From assembly GCA_001632435.1 (NCBI GenBank), contig KV423975.1, positions 1-64,000 of the forward strand: 64,000 bases of DNA, read 5' to 3'. A program made the position numbers and the translations under genes. Position 1 is the stretch's first letter. Every line of letters starts with the position of its first letter. Source of the stretch: Calocera cornea HHB12733 (taxonomy: Eukaryota > Basidiomycota > Dacrymycetes > Dacrymycetales > Dacrymycetaceae). Below, piece after piece: positions 1 to 14,110 of this stretch. Under the pieces are notes generated by a model. That model was given only the letters and a program-made list of their open reading frames with translations, was not told the origin of the DNA and made no database searches.

Positions 1-566
1 CTGTCGAGGGTGGGGAACGGCGAGGCGTCTCTTCTCCAATGGTCGGCTTGCCGATGGAGTTCGTGCCGCGTCTGAACGGTTTGTCCAGCAGGCGGTACAA
101 AGAACTCCCACGTCGAGGGCTCATGCCAATTGGGCGACTGATGGTTCAGCCTGGGGGCGCGAGGGCGCAGGAACATGAATGAGCGCATGTTGCCGCCGGC
201 GCGGTAGAGAACACGGGGGAAGAGCTCCATGGCATCCGCAATGTGTGTCTCCACGAGCAGGGGCGGTCCAGGGTGACGGAGAACGATTTGGCGAAGCGCA
301 AGCTACGGAACTGTTAGTGAGGTTCAGGTAAAGGTTCAGGTAAAAGCACGGCGCACCAATGGTAATCCCCATCGCTGCACAACATCCCTCAAACGCGGCA
401 GGTGGACCTGAGATGCCTCATGGACATCCCAAAGGTCCTCGGCCGCGTTCCACAGCTGCCAGCAAGCAGAGATCCGAAAGATCTGCTCCTGGTCGTCTGA
501 CGCCGACTGTATGACGGGGCTGGGAAGGAGAATGGGTGCATCGAAGGGCCCGGGCTCGGAGTACAT
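1..566 (-). CDS. Partial unrecognised protein, continues past the left edge
   Basis: Two exons can be joined on the minus strand. One runs from a possible Met at 566 down to about 362. A GT...AG intron follows (about 361-305), and the next exon is open to the window edge. The joined reading frame is Trp/His/Pro-rich and shows no membrane segment or motif I recognise (for example WQLWNAAEDLWDVHEAS and LVETHIADAMELFPRVLYRA). The intron holds two copies of a 12-bp motif that recurs upstream. The Met at 566 may be internal, because the frame could be fed by upstream exons between 566 and 1100. No function is assigned; the call rests only on frame continuity and a sensible intron. Confidence 0.45.
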
Positions 567-1020
567 GTTGGTCGAGGAGGAGTAGGTTCAGGTAATCTGT
601 TCCATGTTAGCAGTATGAAGACAAATGAAAGGAAAGTGGGCGTACTCAAACGGAGGTTCAGGTAAACTGACGTGGGAGCGAGGATGAAGAAAGACAGCGA
701 GGAAGAGGGTGAGGAGGGGTATGCGGTATATGTGGACCGGTGGACAGGGGCGCGCGCCTCGTGGGACAGGGGTGTGGGACAGGGGGGGCTAGCCTTCTCG
801 CGCCAGAAACATCGAAGCACCGCATAGGGGGGCCGGTGCGCAGAGTCCGTCGCAACGGGATGGCGACCTTGCAAGGCCAAGCACGCGCTCATCACACTTT
901 GTATACACCAGATAGCCCAATAATACCATTACCTGAACCTAGTTACAGTGGTACAATGGTAGTACTATATGTATCTAATCCGCTGCAAGTGTTGCGCGGC
1001 TGGGCCCTTTACCTGAACCT
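320..1020. repeat. Cluster of six copies of a 12-bp motif (AGGTTCAGGTAA)
   Basis: Exact copies on the plus strand lie at 320-331, 332-343 (directly abutting), 584-595 and 654-665. Exact reverse-complement copies lie at 929-940 and 1009-1020. I saw no copy elsewhere in the window. The first two are inside the intron of the partial gene, and the others lie in or near its upstream region. Confidence 0.85.
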
Positions 1021-1157
1021 CAGACCAGCCCTCCACGTGGGCTGACAAGGGCTCACAAGCCTTATCGGGACCCACCATCGGTCACGAGGACCACAACAAT
1101 TGCAGACTCAGCCACAAGGGTCTGAAAAGGGGTCCCAATCCGCGCCCCGTTTTTGTG
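567..1157. other. Region between two genes, no complete gene seen
   Basis: This 590 bp separates the minus-strand partial gene from the plus-strand HIT-finger gene. It contains four of the six 12-bp motif copies. It may include upstream exons or the 5' untranslated part of the left gene, but no exon could be supported. Confidence 0.4.
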
Positions 1158-2095
1158 ATGAACTTCCTCTCACAGTACACTGCAGCACACGGTGCCCCGT
1201 CACCGAATATGGTGCACAAGTACAAGTGTCAGATATGCTTCGCCGCTGAGTACAAGTACAAGTGCTCTGCCTGCCAAGTTCTCTAGGATGCGCTCTTCGT
1301 TTGCCCCCTGTCGGATGCGTTAGTCTGAAGGGAACTTGCTCACGTGCCTGATCGATCATATCATCCATTGTCCGGTACTGCACGCTGCAGCTGCTCGGTG
1401 CCCTGTTACAAAGCGCACAAGCGTGAGCCAGCCGCACTCGGCACACATTGAACACAACCCTCTCTGACACCCGCGGCACCGCAGGTACAACCTGCAGTGA
1501 CACGGGCAGCCTGCCTGCGGGATCATCATCCCGGTTGCCTACGGCTCAATCCGACGGTCCCGCCCCGGCGCCTACACCTGCAGCAGTTGACCTCGGCCAA
1601 AATCCCTATGACGCTGCGGCTGCGAGAGCCTCGGAGACGCTCCTCCGACCCCTGTCCAGTCTCCGCTGGCCTCCCGAGCCCAAGACGTCCATGTTCGTCG
1701 ATCCGTTCACGCGGGACGACCCGAAGCCGATGACGAATGCGCAATATCTCGCCATTGGTGCGTTTGTTCATCATTCATAGTTGTGTTCCATGTCTGTGTC
1801 TGACACAATTGACAATTGGGTACCCACATCATCCGGGATTCGGGCTATGCTCTGCGAACACCTGAGATTGCCGCTTCTCTTACGAGCCCTGGACTCCCTC
1901 GCTTCGCCCGCTGCCCGAGAAAGGAGCCTCGAATCGATCCTGGCTGTAGCCACTGTCCGCGCCGAGCGTGTGCGATCAGAGAACGGCGAGTACATGGACG
2001 ATGTTGATGTTGGCCTTATGAGGGAGTTTGCAGAGGAGGTCGAGAACGCGGTACGGAGGCCGGGAGACATCGGGCAGGGCTTGGCTACTGAGTGA
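1158..2095 (+). CDS. HIT-type zinc finger protein, Hit1/ZNHIT3-like (possible splice-site defects)
   Basis: The N-terminus carries a HIT finger. The first exon reads CQIC...CSACQVL, and the next continues YCSVPCYKAHKR and then TTC, giving the Cys4-CysCys-His-Cys ligand set. A later part has the conserved block ending RDDPKP, and the C-terminal exon (about 1829-2095) is helical. Hit1/ZNHIT3 proteins act in box C/D snoRNP assembly; the assignment here is by motif and layout. Start is ATG 1158 or the in-frame ATG 1209. The intron in the HKR codon (1431-about 1489) is canonical. The conserved frame requires the first intron to begin GG at 1286, and the last intron (from 1758) has no AG at the expected acceptor near 1827. 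The gene may be decaying, or the sequence may hold errors. Confidence 0.6.
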
Positions 2096-2098
2096 TCC

Positions 2099-3340
2099 AT
2101 TGTCCGTTCTCCAGCTACAGTCTAAAGAAGGGACCGCCAGTCCCCATGTCAGCCCTCTATCCAGAGCGGGCGAGCGTGGCTCAGAGCCATCAGGCATAGT
2201 ATCAACCACACTCGGCCGGGATATCTCGCGAGCCACCTCGTCCTGCTTCGCGTGCATCGCACACCACTCTGGTCCCCTCCCGCCTTCTCGGACCTCCCTG
2301 CCCTGCTCCCCATCCAAAGGATACCCAAGCGCCTCTGGGATCAGCATGAGCTTGCGCTGCATCTCCAGCACCTCGTCCATATGACAGGACGGGAGCATGC
2401 GCTCGAGCCGCTGCAGGTCCTCCCGCCGTACGGTGACCGATAACTGGGCCCGGTCGAGCAAGTCGTGGAAGCGATGTTTCGAGCATGTTGTGGAAGAGAT
2501 GTTGTACAGCCCGCCCAATGAACACGGGGACCGGCGTACTGTACACTGCATCCACGAGGCGGGCTGACCGCCCCGCGACCCCCTCTTGAACAGGGCAGAG
2601 GATCGTGTCTCCCAACACGTCCACATATGTACGCGCCACACGGCCCGTAAGAGGCCTAGAGCGTGCCGAGCTCATGCTGCGACTGGAGCGCAGGGCTGGC
2701 TGGCCGGGACTGGGAGCGGTCACAGACGAGCTTCCGGCGTGTGATGCTGCCTGCCTGCTGTTCTTTGGACTGCCGTCGTTCAGCGCTTGTACAGCTCAGT
2801 GGGTGACTGACGAAGGTATGCACTTCTTGCTTCGGAACCCGTCGCATTAGCCTCTGAGAGATCCCTGGAGCGTTAATGGCAGCCTCAACAGCGTGCTCAG
2901 CAGATATCCCCAAATGTCGCATATCTCTTTCATCTCCCTCTCTCCCTCTCACCCGCACTAGCACCCCGCTGCACGCTTGTAATACCCCCGAGCTATTCGA
3001 GTTGCTCAGCGCCCCGGCTAACTTCTGCCGAGCGAGTGAACGCAAGACCCTCACTGGCTGGTCCCGCCGAATGTGCGCCTCTCCTAGATTAAGATACCAG
3101 ACGAGAGGATGGCGCAGATGCCGAGTGATAATGCGCCTGGTCGACGCCCCATGGCGACGCGGAAGCTGGCCAGTATGCCGCAATGCTGTGAGCACGTTTG
3201 GACTTCTTCCCAGCGAAGCTCCTCGATTCGTCCTCTCGTTATCCGAGCGCGCAGAAGGAGGGAAAGAGCACAAAGCTTGATCCCCGGGCGCGAACCCCGA
3301 TCTCCCAAGATATTCACGTGGTGTGGCAGTGCGTCGCAAC
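2099..3340 (-). CDS. Unresolved coding-like stretch, unrecognised
   Basis: The minus strand has two long coding-like frames. One, around 2723-2480, contains YVDVLGDTILCP and TPVPVFIGRAVQHLF. The other, around 2500-2130, contains REDLQRLERMLPSC and EVLEMQRKLMLIPEALG. Both look more protein-like than random shadows, with amphipathic helices and few low-complexity runs. I could not find a clean intron linking them, so this is either a gene with misplaced exons or a frameshifted pseudogene. The exons upstream to about 3340 are uncertain. The 3' end overlaps or abuts the tail of the plus-strand HIT gene. No function is offered. Confidence 0.3.
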
Positions 3341-3473
3341 GTGCGTAGATAGCTGGCTGTCGGTTCTGAGATGCGAGACGTATGATTATAGAGGACAGAT
3401 TATTATTCATACAAGACTGATCCGGACCTACTACTGGGGTCACAGGTTACACATCATCCGGCAAGGAGATAAG

Positions 3474-4786
3474 TCATGCGGTGATCTCATCACTTTTGGC
3501 CTTCTTTGCAGCAGGCTCCTCGACGTCTTCCTCGCGTTTCCGCTTTGGGGACGCCTCCACGGTCTTTGAAGGGTCCTGATATCCCGGCTGACCCTGATGT
3601 TCACGGTCAGTATAGAAAAAGCGCCGTATACAGAAAGAAGCCTACGGGCAGAAGGCTGTTGAACTTGTTCTTCCGCACTGTTGCCTTCTCAAGGTCGGCT
3701 CCGGTCAAGAGAGGAGCGGCGGGCTGCGCGGGAACCGCGGCTGCGGCCGGTGCCGTAGGTGGCTTGTTTTGATCGCCAGCCGCTGCGAACCTTGCTTTGC
3801 GCTTCTCCAGAATATCATTCTGTGCATACAGGTCAGACATAAACAGACAAATCGTCTCGGGAGACGTACTGCGATGCCCAAGCTAGCGGAACCGTTCGTC
3901 TTTGCAGGCTGAGCCTTGGCGGCCGGCGCGGGCGCTACTTGCTTGACTGCTGCATCAGCAACCTTCTTGGGTGCCGCTTCCTTTGGGGTGGGCTTGGCAG
4001 CCGCCTCCGCCTGCTTGCGGACCAGATCCAGCTGCCACTCCCGCTCAAACCGTGCTTTGCGTGCAGCGCGCTTTGCCTCTTCGCTGAGCTCGACGATTCC
4101 CGCGACCGGCTTGGACGATCCATCCAGTGGGTTGATGGGAATCTCTGGGATGGGAGCAGACGCGGGTGCTTCGGGAGTACTGGCTGGCTCCGTTGCAGGT
4201 GGGGCGGAAGTAGCAGCAGCAGAGGTAGCGGTTGAGCCGTACTGGTGATGAATTGAGTACACCGTTCATGCGCAGTATATTGTGATTACTCACAGCATTG
4301 GAGGTGGCTGGCGTTGGGTCGGTCGTCTCTACTGGCTTAGCAACGTGGGCAGGCTCAGCCGCTGAAGCTGGAGTAGCGCCGACAGTGGGAGCAGGAGCGC
4401 CTGCGGACCAGTCGAACTCTGGGGGAGGCGCGAGCTAGGTACGTGTTAGACATGATGAACAAGTTGTTCAAGCTGCAGCGTACCAGATCGTCTATGCTAC
4501 CCTTGGCGGGAGCAGGCTTGGCGGCCGGGGCAGGCGCCGACGCTTCGTTGGAGTCGGACGACGCTGCTGCGCCGCTGCTGGGTGCGCCATCCAGGAGAGA
4601 CGACACATTCGGGCTCTCCAGGAGCAGGGCGATGATCTTGTCCTTGGTCAACTTTGCTGCGACGTTGAGGCCGGCTTTGGTGGCGAGCTCCTTGAGCTCA
4701 GGCACGCGCATGGCTTTCCTGTTATGAGTTGAGTGAGTCAAGTGTATGCGCGCTTAAAGCCGCAGGACGTACAGTTGAGCCTCCAT
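3474..4786 (-). CDS. SAP-domain protein, Tho1/SARNP (CIP29)-like
   Basis: Exon 1 encodes only MEAQL. After an intron of about 50 bp comes a SAP motif (RVPELKELATKAGLNV... followed by TKDKIIALLLE), which in the family binds DNA or RNA. Four further introns follow, each with GTACGT/GTGAGT-type donors. The middle is Ala/Pro-rich and disordered. It is followed by a charged helix (SEEAKRAARKARFEREW), a second helix with EKRKARF, and a lysine-rich nuclear-localisation-like tail (PKRKREED...AAKKAKS). Yeast Tho1 and human SARNP work in mRNP assembly and export in the nucleus. Length and SAP-plus-basic-tail layout fit that family. The gene is divergent from NF-YA with 412 bp between the start codons. 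Confidence 0.85.
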
Positions 4787-5152
4787 GGTCGTAGGTTTTG
4801 GTTTTGATGCTTGTAATGCGGTATGCTGATGGCTGGGAGAGCAATAATGTTGAGCTGGTGGACGTTGCAATGCAGGCTGGGCAGGAGGCGCGAACAGACA
4901 CGGGCGCGCTAAGGGACCGTGAGCATTGTGGACAAGCGGGAAGGGTTTGATCGCCACCCGGAGGCAGAGCCTGAGAGGAAGCAAATGAGTGAGGCTGAGC
5001 GCGTATGGGGGTTGGGATGCATGTGGCTTGGTTGAATGGGAGCAGATGGGCGGCGGGAGCTAAAAAGGGAATCTGCAGCATCCCCTCCTGCGATTCGCTG
5101 ATAGTGATCAGAGCCAGGCCGTCCGCCCCCGCGACACTGCGGTGCACGTCGG

Positions 5153-5157
5153 CCAAT
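5153..5157 (+). promoter_or_regulatory. CCAAT box 42 bp upstream of the NF-YA start codon
   Basis: The context GGCCAATCAGC matches the extended NF-Y consensus (RRCCAATSR) well. It lies in the promoter shared with the Tho1-like gene, just before the start codon of the CCAAT-binding subunit itself. Autoregulation is an inference. Confidence 0.5.
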
Positions 5158-5198
5158 CAGCAACAAGCATACACTCCTCGCCAGACCATATAACTGGA

Positions 5199-6292
5199 AT
5201 GGACAAGGCCCGCCCAACGCACTATCAGGTGCATTACTACGACCACTACAACGCCCACCAGGTGCCCCGGCAGCAGACCCAACATGAGCTCGCTCACGGC
5301 TTCCCAGGCGGCCCACCACAGCAGATACGGCAGCATCAGCACCAGCTGTCCATGGGCCAATCACCGCACCTGCCTCAACTAAACCCCATCGTGAGCCCCG
5401 TCGACGGCCAGGTCAACATGCCAGGAGGTAATGTCCCTCTCCCCATTGGATACATGCACCCGTCGTTGATCGTATTCATAGGCATGACCCTGCCCCCCCT
5501 GTCTCAGCTGCCCCAGCTGCAGATGAACTACCATCCCGCCATGAACAACTACTACCAGGGCTACAACCCCTACATGACCCAGCAAATGGCATCGCCGGTG
5601 CAGCAGCAAGCACCGATGATGCACCAACCACCGTCAGCGATGGATGTCATGCAGGATCGCATGTACTCGCCGGCCAAGGACGAAGCACAGATCGAACCGC
5701 CGTCGAAGCGAAGGCGGATGACCGTGGACACTGCCGCTGGCCGAGATCACCACGTTCGGGCACCGTCCGTATACTCGCCTTCAGTGGACACAATGCCGAG
5801 ATCGGCTGTCTCATATCACTCTCCTTCTGCCCCATTCACCCAATCGCTGGAGCCTGCAGCACCGGTTCGAGCCGACACCGTCCAATCACTATCTCCTGCC
5901 CCCGAGACTGCCGTGGAGGCACCTACTTCCGCAGAGAACGCCGCGGCCGTCGACGAGGAGCCTCTCTACGTGAATGCGAAGCAATATCACCGTATACTGA
6001 AGCGGCGCGTCGCCCGCGCGCGTCTTGAGGAGCTTCATCGTTTGTCGAAAGAGCGCAAGGTGCGGTTGGCTTTCCAGTACAGCAACGCAACGCTGATCTT
6101 GTACAGCCATATCTGCACGAATCGCGCCATCGACACGCTATGCGGCGGCCGAGAGGCCCCGGTGGACGCTTCCTCACTGCAGAAGAGGTGCAAGCCATGG
6201 AGAAGCAGAAGGTGGAGGACGGGGAGAACGGTGAAACCTTCGAGGCATCAGAAGGTGCAGAGAACACCGAGGTTCACCTGGCCGTTGAGTAA
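5199..6292 (+). CDS. HAP2: CCAAT-binding transcription factor subunit NF-YA (HAP2)
   Basis: This is the sequence-specific subunit of the heterotrimeric CCAAT-binding complex. The subunit-association helix is intact (EEPLYVNAKQYHRILKRR...ARLEELHRLSKERK). An intron at 6060-6106 (47 bp) then interrupts the domain exactly at the linker. The DNA-binding helix resumes PYLHESRHRHAMRRPRG and GGRFLTAEE. The long N-terminal part is Gln/His/Pro/Tyr-rich and probably activating. A second, in-frame intron at 5428-5481 (54 bp, GT...AG) is likely, because removing it takes out a stretch unlike its surroundings. The start is the first ATG at 5199; the open frame upstream begins without an ATG. A basic cluster (PSKRRRM) sits mid-protein. 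Confidence 0.93.
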
Positions 6293-6522
6293 TTATACCT
6301 GTTGTTCTGTTATGTAGCGCCCCTGTTTGCGTTCTCACTGAAGGAAGGAAGTGGATAACCCCTGCTGGATTCGTTCTGTACTCGTTCGGACTACTTGTTG
6401 TAGGGTAGAACAACTCTTTGTCGATCATAGCTGCGCGTGACTAAGGAAACAAATATGGGTATAAATGGTGAATCTTGGTACATGATTGCGGTATTCTTCT
6501 CCCCTGGTTCCTTCTCGGATCG

Positions 6523-7290
6523 TCAGTCGTCCTCGATCTCCATCGCGTCGTCGCTAAGCTCCGGCTCTGGCTCTGCGGGCTGCACGTCTTGATCGTCTAC
6601 ATTACGGCTACGTGTCTCCACTTCTTCGAGATCCTTCCATAGCGGTGGTCGATAGAGTACGAGCTGTCCAGACGGAGGTGCAGGCGGAGCTACTTCGAGT
6701 GCAGGGAGGGGTAGCCGCGCTAGCAACGCACTGGAGATTGTATATTCTCGAGGCGGGCTCGCCTGCGGCGTGTCCTCGTCGTCCGAGTCAAGATCGAGAA
6801 CCACAATACCTGAGAGAGCACGTTCAGAGAAGCCACGGGGAGAGCCGGAGAATAGGGACGTACGATCCTTCTCCTTCTCGTACCACGTGCTGCGCCTCAT
6901 CTCCACATCGTGGCTTTCGTCCCCGCTGTCACCATTGCTCGCCGAGCGGTTGCTCTCGCCCGAATCTTCGTCCATCTCCACTACCGGGATCTCCAGCACC
7001 TCGGGAGTCCGGAGCGTGGGCAGGTGGGCCCCGCTCCGAGACTCAGACTCGGATTGCAAGGTCACCCGTTCGGGCCCGGGCGCCGCGCCGGTCGGGGAGG
7101 AGGCGAGGGACATCAGGGAGAAGCCGTCTTCGAGCGAGTGGGCCCGCTTCGAGGGCGGCGGTCGCTCATCTAGGGGGAGCAGGTGGGTGAGAAGAGGGCT
7201 GTCGCCATCGTCCACCCGCTCGCGCTTTCGCTTGAGGGGCGAGGGTGTGTGGGCCTGAGCAGGCTGGGGGAGGTATGGTGTGCGTATCAT
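6523..7290 (-). CDS. Conserved acidic protein of unknown function
   Basis: The protein is about 238 aa. It begins MIRTPYLPQP and has a nuclear-localisation-like cluster (LKRKRER), a Ser/Asp/Glu-rich middle, a conserved-looking IVVLDLDSDDE block and a C-terminal segment with LARLPLPALE and QLVLYRPP before an acidic end. One canonical intron at 6810-6863 (54 bp) joins KEKDR to IVVLD. The frame is open upstream to 7416, but the residues there are Pro-rich and encoded over a G-run, so ATG 7290 is preferred. It converges with NF-YA (230 bp between the stop codons) and is divergent from ALA1. It is probably nuclear from composition only; no catalytic motif was seen. Confidence 0.65.
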   Translation of the reverse strand: MIRTPYLPQPAQAHTPSPLKRKRERVDDGDSPLLTHLLPLDERPPPSKRAHSLEDGFSLMSLASSPTGAAPGPERVTLQSESESRSGAHLPTLRTPEVLEIPVVEMDEDSGESNRSASNGDSGDESHDVEMRRSTWYEKEKDRTSLFSGSPRGFSERALSGIVVLDLDSDDEDTPQASPPREYTISSALLARLPLPALEVAPPAPPSGQLVLYRPPLWKDLEEVETRSRNVDDQDVQPAEPEPELSDDAMEIEDD

Positions 7291-7683
7291 GCCGTGCACT
7301 GAGGCATACACGCTATGTAGGGGGGGGGGCAAAGGACTAGGAGGGGTAAAAGGGGGAGGAGTTAGAAATAGTGAGTGCGGTAGAGTGCCGAATGCTCTAG
7401 TAACAAGTGGAAACAACCTCCGACGCTGTTGGGCGGATGACGGCAGGCGGGGCCGCGCTCGGGTTTGGCCGCGGGCATGTTCACGTTCCGGGGCTGTGCT
7501 GTTGTTCCGTCCCTAGGTCGAGTCAAGAGGGCGGTCAGAAGTCGTCTCCCCCGCGTCTCAGCCTGCTGTGGCCACAGATATATGCGCATACACCCCTGGC
7601 GCTTATCCACCACACTCTGCTTCACGCGTCCACTTCCCCGCCCATCGTATTCCCATCTTCGACAAACACGCTTCGCGCGAACA

Positions 7684-11233
<3,550 letters not shown>

Positions 11234-11443
11234 AGCCATTCACACCGCCAGAGGATTAGATCCAATACATTAGATCCAATACCACTTAGTTTAACTTGAC
11301 AGCTCTCGCCTGATGATCCGCTTGAGTGTGGGGCAGCATGCGCGTCATGATCATATGATTAGCATCTGCATGGAGAACATAGACCATATGAAGACCCTCC
11401 CACCCTCATCCAAGCCTCCCGTCGTCATCATGATAACATGAAT

Positions 11444-12077
11444 CTAGTTACGCTTCTTGGACACACCGACAGTCTTGCCACGACGACCTGTAGATGGGTT
11501 AGAACAGCTACAGTGTTGACAAGGCGGAGACGTACCCGTCGTCTTTGTGTGCTGACCCCTCACACGAATACCCCAGAAATGACGGAGACCCCTGTGCGCC
11601 CTGATCTTCTTCAGCCGCTCAAGATCGTCGCGGAGCTTGGAGTCGACACCGTTGGACAGAATCTGCGAGTTCTTTCCGTCGGTGATGTCCTTTTGCCTGT
11701 TCAGGAACCACGTGGGGATCTTGAATTGGGTGGGGGTTTGCATAATCGTAACGATCCGCTCAAGCTCATCGGAGTTGAGTTCGCCGGCCCTGTTACATGA
11801 TTCATGAGCTCCCCGCTATGATATTGACAGTCACTACGCACCGCTTCTTCAGGTCGACGTCGGCCTTCTTGCAGACCACGTTGGCATAGCGCCTGCCGAC
11901 ACCCTTGATCTCCGTCAGCGCATACTGGATCTTGCGCTTGCCGTCGACGTTGGTGTTGAGAAGACGGAGAATGTGCTGCAGAAGTGGACGACCACGTCAG
12001 GATGCGATTCTGTAAAGCATCCAGCGGATTGTACTGACCTGGAAAGACTGGTGAGCCTCGGGGACGACGAGAGACAT
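11444..12077 (-). CDS. RPS18: 40S ribosomal protein S18 (uS13)
   Basis: The joined exons start [13 protein letters not shown], continue [20 protein letters not shown], then [18 protein letters not shown], and end [14 protein letters not shown]. That is a full-length uS13 of about 156 residues. It sits in the head of the small subunit and touches the intersubunit bridge. Three introns are seen, the last just before the RRGKT tail. The gene is convergent with ALA1, with about 210 bp between the stop codons. Confidence 0.97.
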
Positions 12078-12261
12078 TTTGGCGTCGAGCAGAGGGTCGA
12101 TGCGTGTGAGCGTTTGAGAGACGAGCGAAGGAATCACTTCGTTAGTCGCAGTGGCGGTGCTTGGTGTATGGACCGTGCACGATCTCTGATCAGGGCAGGC
12201 TCGTCCTTCCCCCACCCCTATGGAGGCATAGCATCGCGTCAACCTGTTGCTCCCGTTGGGG

Positions 12262-12497
12262 CAGGTTTACTTCCGCTCAAAAGACATACTTCCGCTCAAA
12301 AGATATGCTTCCGCTCATAATATATTTACTTCCGCCGGTGAGTTGCTTCCGCTTATGTTGTGCTTGCTCTCAGTCGGGGTATGTTTCGCTTCCGGTCATC
12401 TGCTTTACTTCCGCTGATTGAGCGGACCGGGAGCAAAACTGGCTCAAAGGACTCCCGGCGGAAGCAGAGAGTCCGCCAAGCGGAAGTAGACAGACTC
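12262..12497. repeat. Short array of ACTTCCGC-type motif upstream of RPS18
   Basis: ACTTCCGCTCAAAAGA-like units begin at 12269, 12288 and 12307, spaced exactly 19 bp. Looser copies follow to about 12416. Two copies in the opposite orientation (GCGGAAGCA, GCGGAAGTA) lie near 12461 and 12480. The same GGAAGYA core recurs around both transposon islands. The array lies between RPS18 and the next gene, possibly as a small inserted element. Confidence 0.6.
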
Positions 12498-12712
12498 TAG
12501 CCTAGTGAGAGTACCGGTCGCAGATGACGTCGTGTTCCCTGACCAGGCGGTTACTATGAAGCAACATCATGAACGGCCCCAAACTAACGAGCGTTGGAAC
12601 TACCACTGCACCTTACACAGACCAACGCCTCGAACTCGCCGTATCACACTTCTATCCGACTTGGCCCTTCCGATATAGTTGTCCTATTAACTTCAGCGAC
12701 TGAACCTGCATC

Positions 12713-13296
12713 ATGTCCGACGAGTACGGCTCTTCCGGTACCGGACTCGGTGGGAGTCTTGTCAACCCATGTCGGTGCATCTCTGTGTGTGCCTCATACG
12801 TTACTTACATGGGCAATGCAGCTATGGACACCAAGGATGTCCAGCAGCCTCTCAATAACCCGCCACAGGGAGATAGTACGTTCTGTGCTCTGCACATCCC
12901 GACTTCATTCTCAAAGAACGCTCAGCTACTTCCGAAGGCGGCTATGGCGGAGATGCTTTCTCCGACGCCAACCAGCGGGGCTCTGACAAGTCCAGCCGAG
13001 GGCAGTTTGGGCAGGCATCGACGGAGGGTACGATGGAAAATGCTCCTTCGACTGCCGCGGGGCTGAACGAGCGAGGCGAGGGTACGTAGCTAACGACCTC
13101 TGTTGTCGGCTGCTCTTGACACCTTTCCTTGACACCCTTGCCAGACGCCGGCTTGAGCGACAGTCTGAATCCGTATGGTGAGAGTGCGCAAGATCTTCCT
13201 CCCGGAGCAGGACTGTCCGATCGGAGGGGCGATGTGTTTGAGAGCGGACCCGGAGTAGCGGCGGAGCAGGATGATGGAGGACGCGGGCAGATCTGA
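12713..13296 (+). CDS. Small hydrophilic Gly/Ser-rich protein, unknown function
   Basis: Four exons join in frame to about 140 residues. They give MSDEYGSSGTGLGGSL, then NNPPQGDKRSATSEGGYGGD, then DANQRGSDKSSRGQFGQ, then LNERGEDAGLSDSLNPYG, ending DDGGRGQI. All three introns are GT...AG, and the joins restore one frame. The protein is very hydrophilic, without Cys, membrane segments or a signal peptide. A short theme (GLxxSLxNP) appears at both ends. Such composition is typical of stress-related fungal proteins, but I recognise no family. Confidence 0.6.
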
Positions 13297-13573
13297 AGCT
13301 TCGGTGAGCTCCTCCACCCACCGTATTCGATTCCCTATTGATACTGGATGCTAGGATACAAATACATGCGCTCTAGTATGGATTAGTTAGGGTGGTGTCT
13401 CCGTCCGAAGAGTTGGCCGAGCTGATCGACATGCTTCCTTGGGCAGGGCGGAGCACACGTGTTAGTCGCGTTCCGGCCAAAGTAAACAAGTAATGCACAG
13501 CTGTCCCGTCTCGTTCGATGGGAGAGTCCAGAATCAGCACAGAGCACTAAAGCTAGGCTTGGGCTTGGCTGTG

Positions 13574-14110
13574 TTATCGACCGATTTCGTGCTCGGCTAA
13601 TAGCTTGGAAATTCTCAGATCGGGTAGGGACATCCACATGGGGTTGCTCACCATATTCGGTATCCCCTGGAGTATCGGGTATTTGTGATCGCATTTGGGG
13701 CAATGCATGGCACCTTCTTCGATATGGATCTGAGCAGCTCACAGTTAGCTTCACACTTCATGAGAAGCAGGTGACTCGCCTCCATCAGCACATGGTGCAG
13801 CTTCTTCAGAATGCCTTCGTCGACAGCGTCTCCCTGCGGCATTTCCTCCGGCAGCGATGTATCCCCCAGCTCGAGGAACAACTCAGAAATGAGCCGGAGG
13901 GATGACAGTGCGGGGACATACCTGCTTTGCGGTATTAACCAGCGCCGTCCACTCCAGCCTCGGCATCATTTTCTGCAGAAATTCTGCATTGAAGTCCGCC
14001 TCGCGCACTTCCAACTGAGTCACATCTCGGAACACCAGAGGGAAGTTTTCCGGATAGTTACAGCCTCTTGCGTGACAGCACAGCAGATTATGGGTGATTA
14101 GCTTGACCAT
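13574..14110 (-). CDS. TRM112: Multifunctional methyltransferase subunit Trm112
   Basis: This small zinc-binding activator of several methyltransferases (tRNA, rRNA and eRF1 modifying enzymes in yeast) starts MVKLITHNLL. It has CHARGCN in the zinc-binding part, MMPRLEWTALV, GDTSLPEEMP and HHVLMEIHIEEGAMHCPKC, and ends NMLLAEHEIGR. The zinc ligands of both Cys pairs are present. The intron at 13730-13779 has a GC donor (gcgagt), chosen because only that join gives MEIHIEEGAMHC. The last intron ends at ...tccaag so that the tail reads LLAEHEI. It is divergent from the Fun30 gene with 313 bp between the start codons. Confidence 0.93.

Noticed and set aside
320..343. Recursive splice site as the explanation for the 12-bp motif
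   Set aside because: The host gene reads the opposite strand (TTACCTGAACCT), where no CAG/GT junction forms; kept only as a remark in the finding.
5142..5198. Longer NF-YA N-terminus from the upstream open frame
   Set aside because: The frame begins with GTG, not ATG; the first ATG is 5199.
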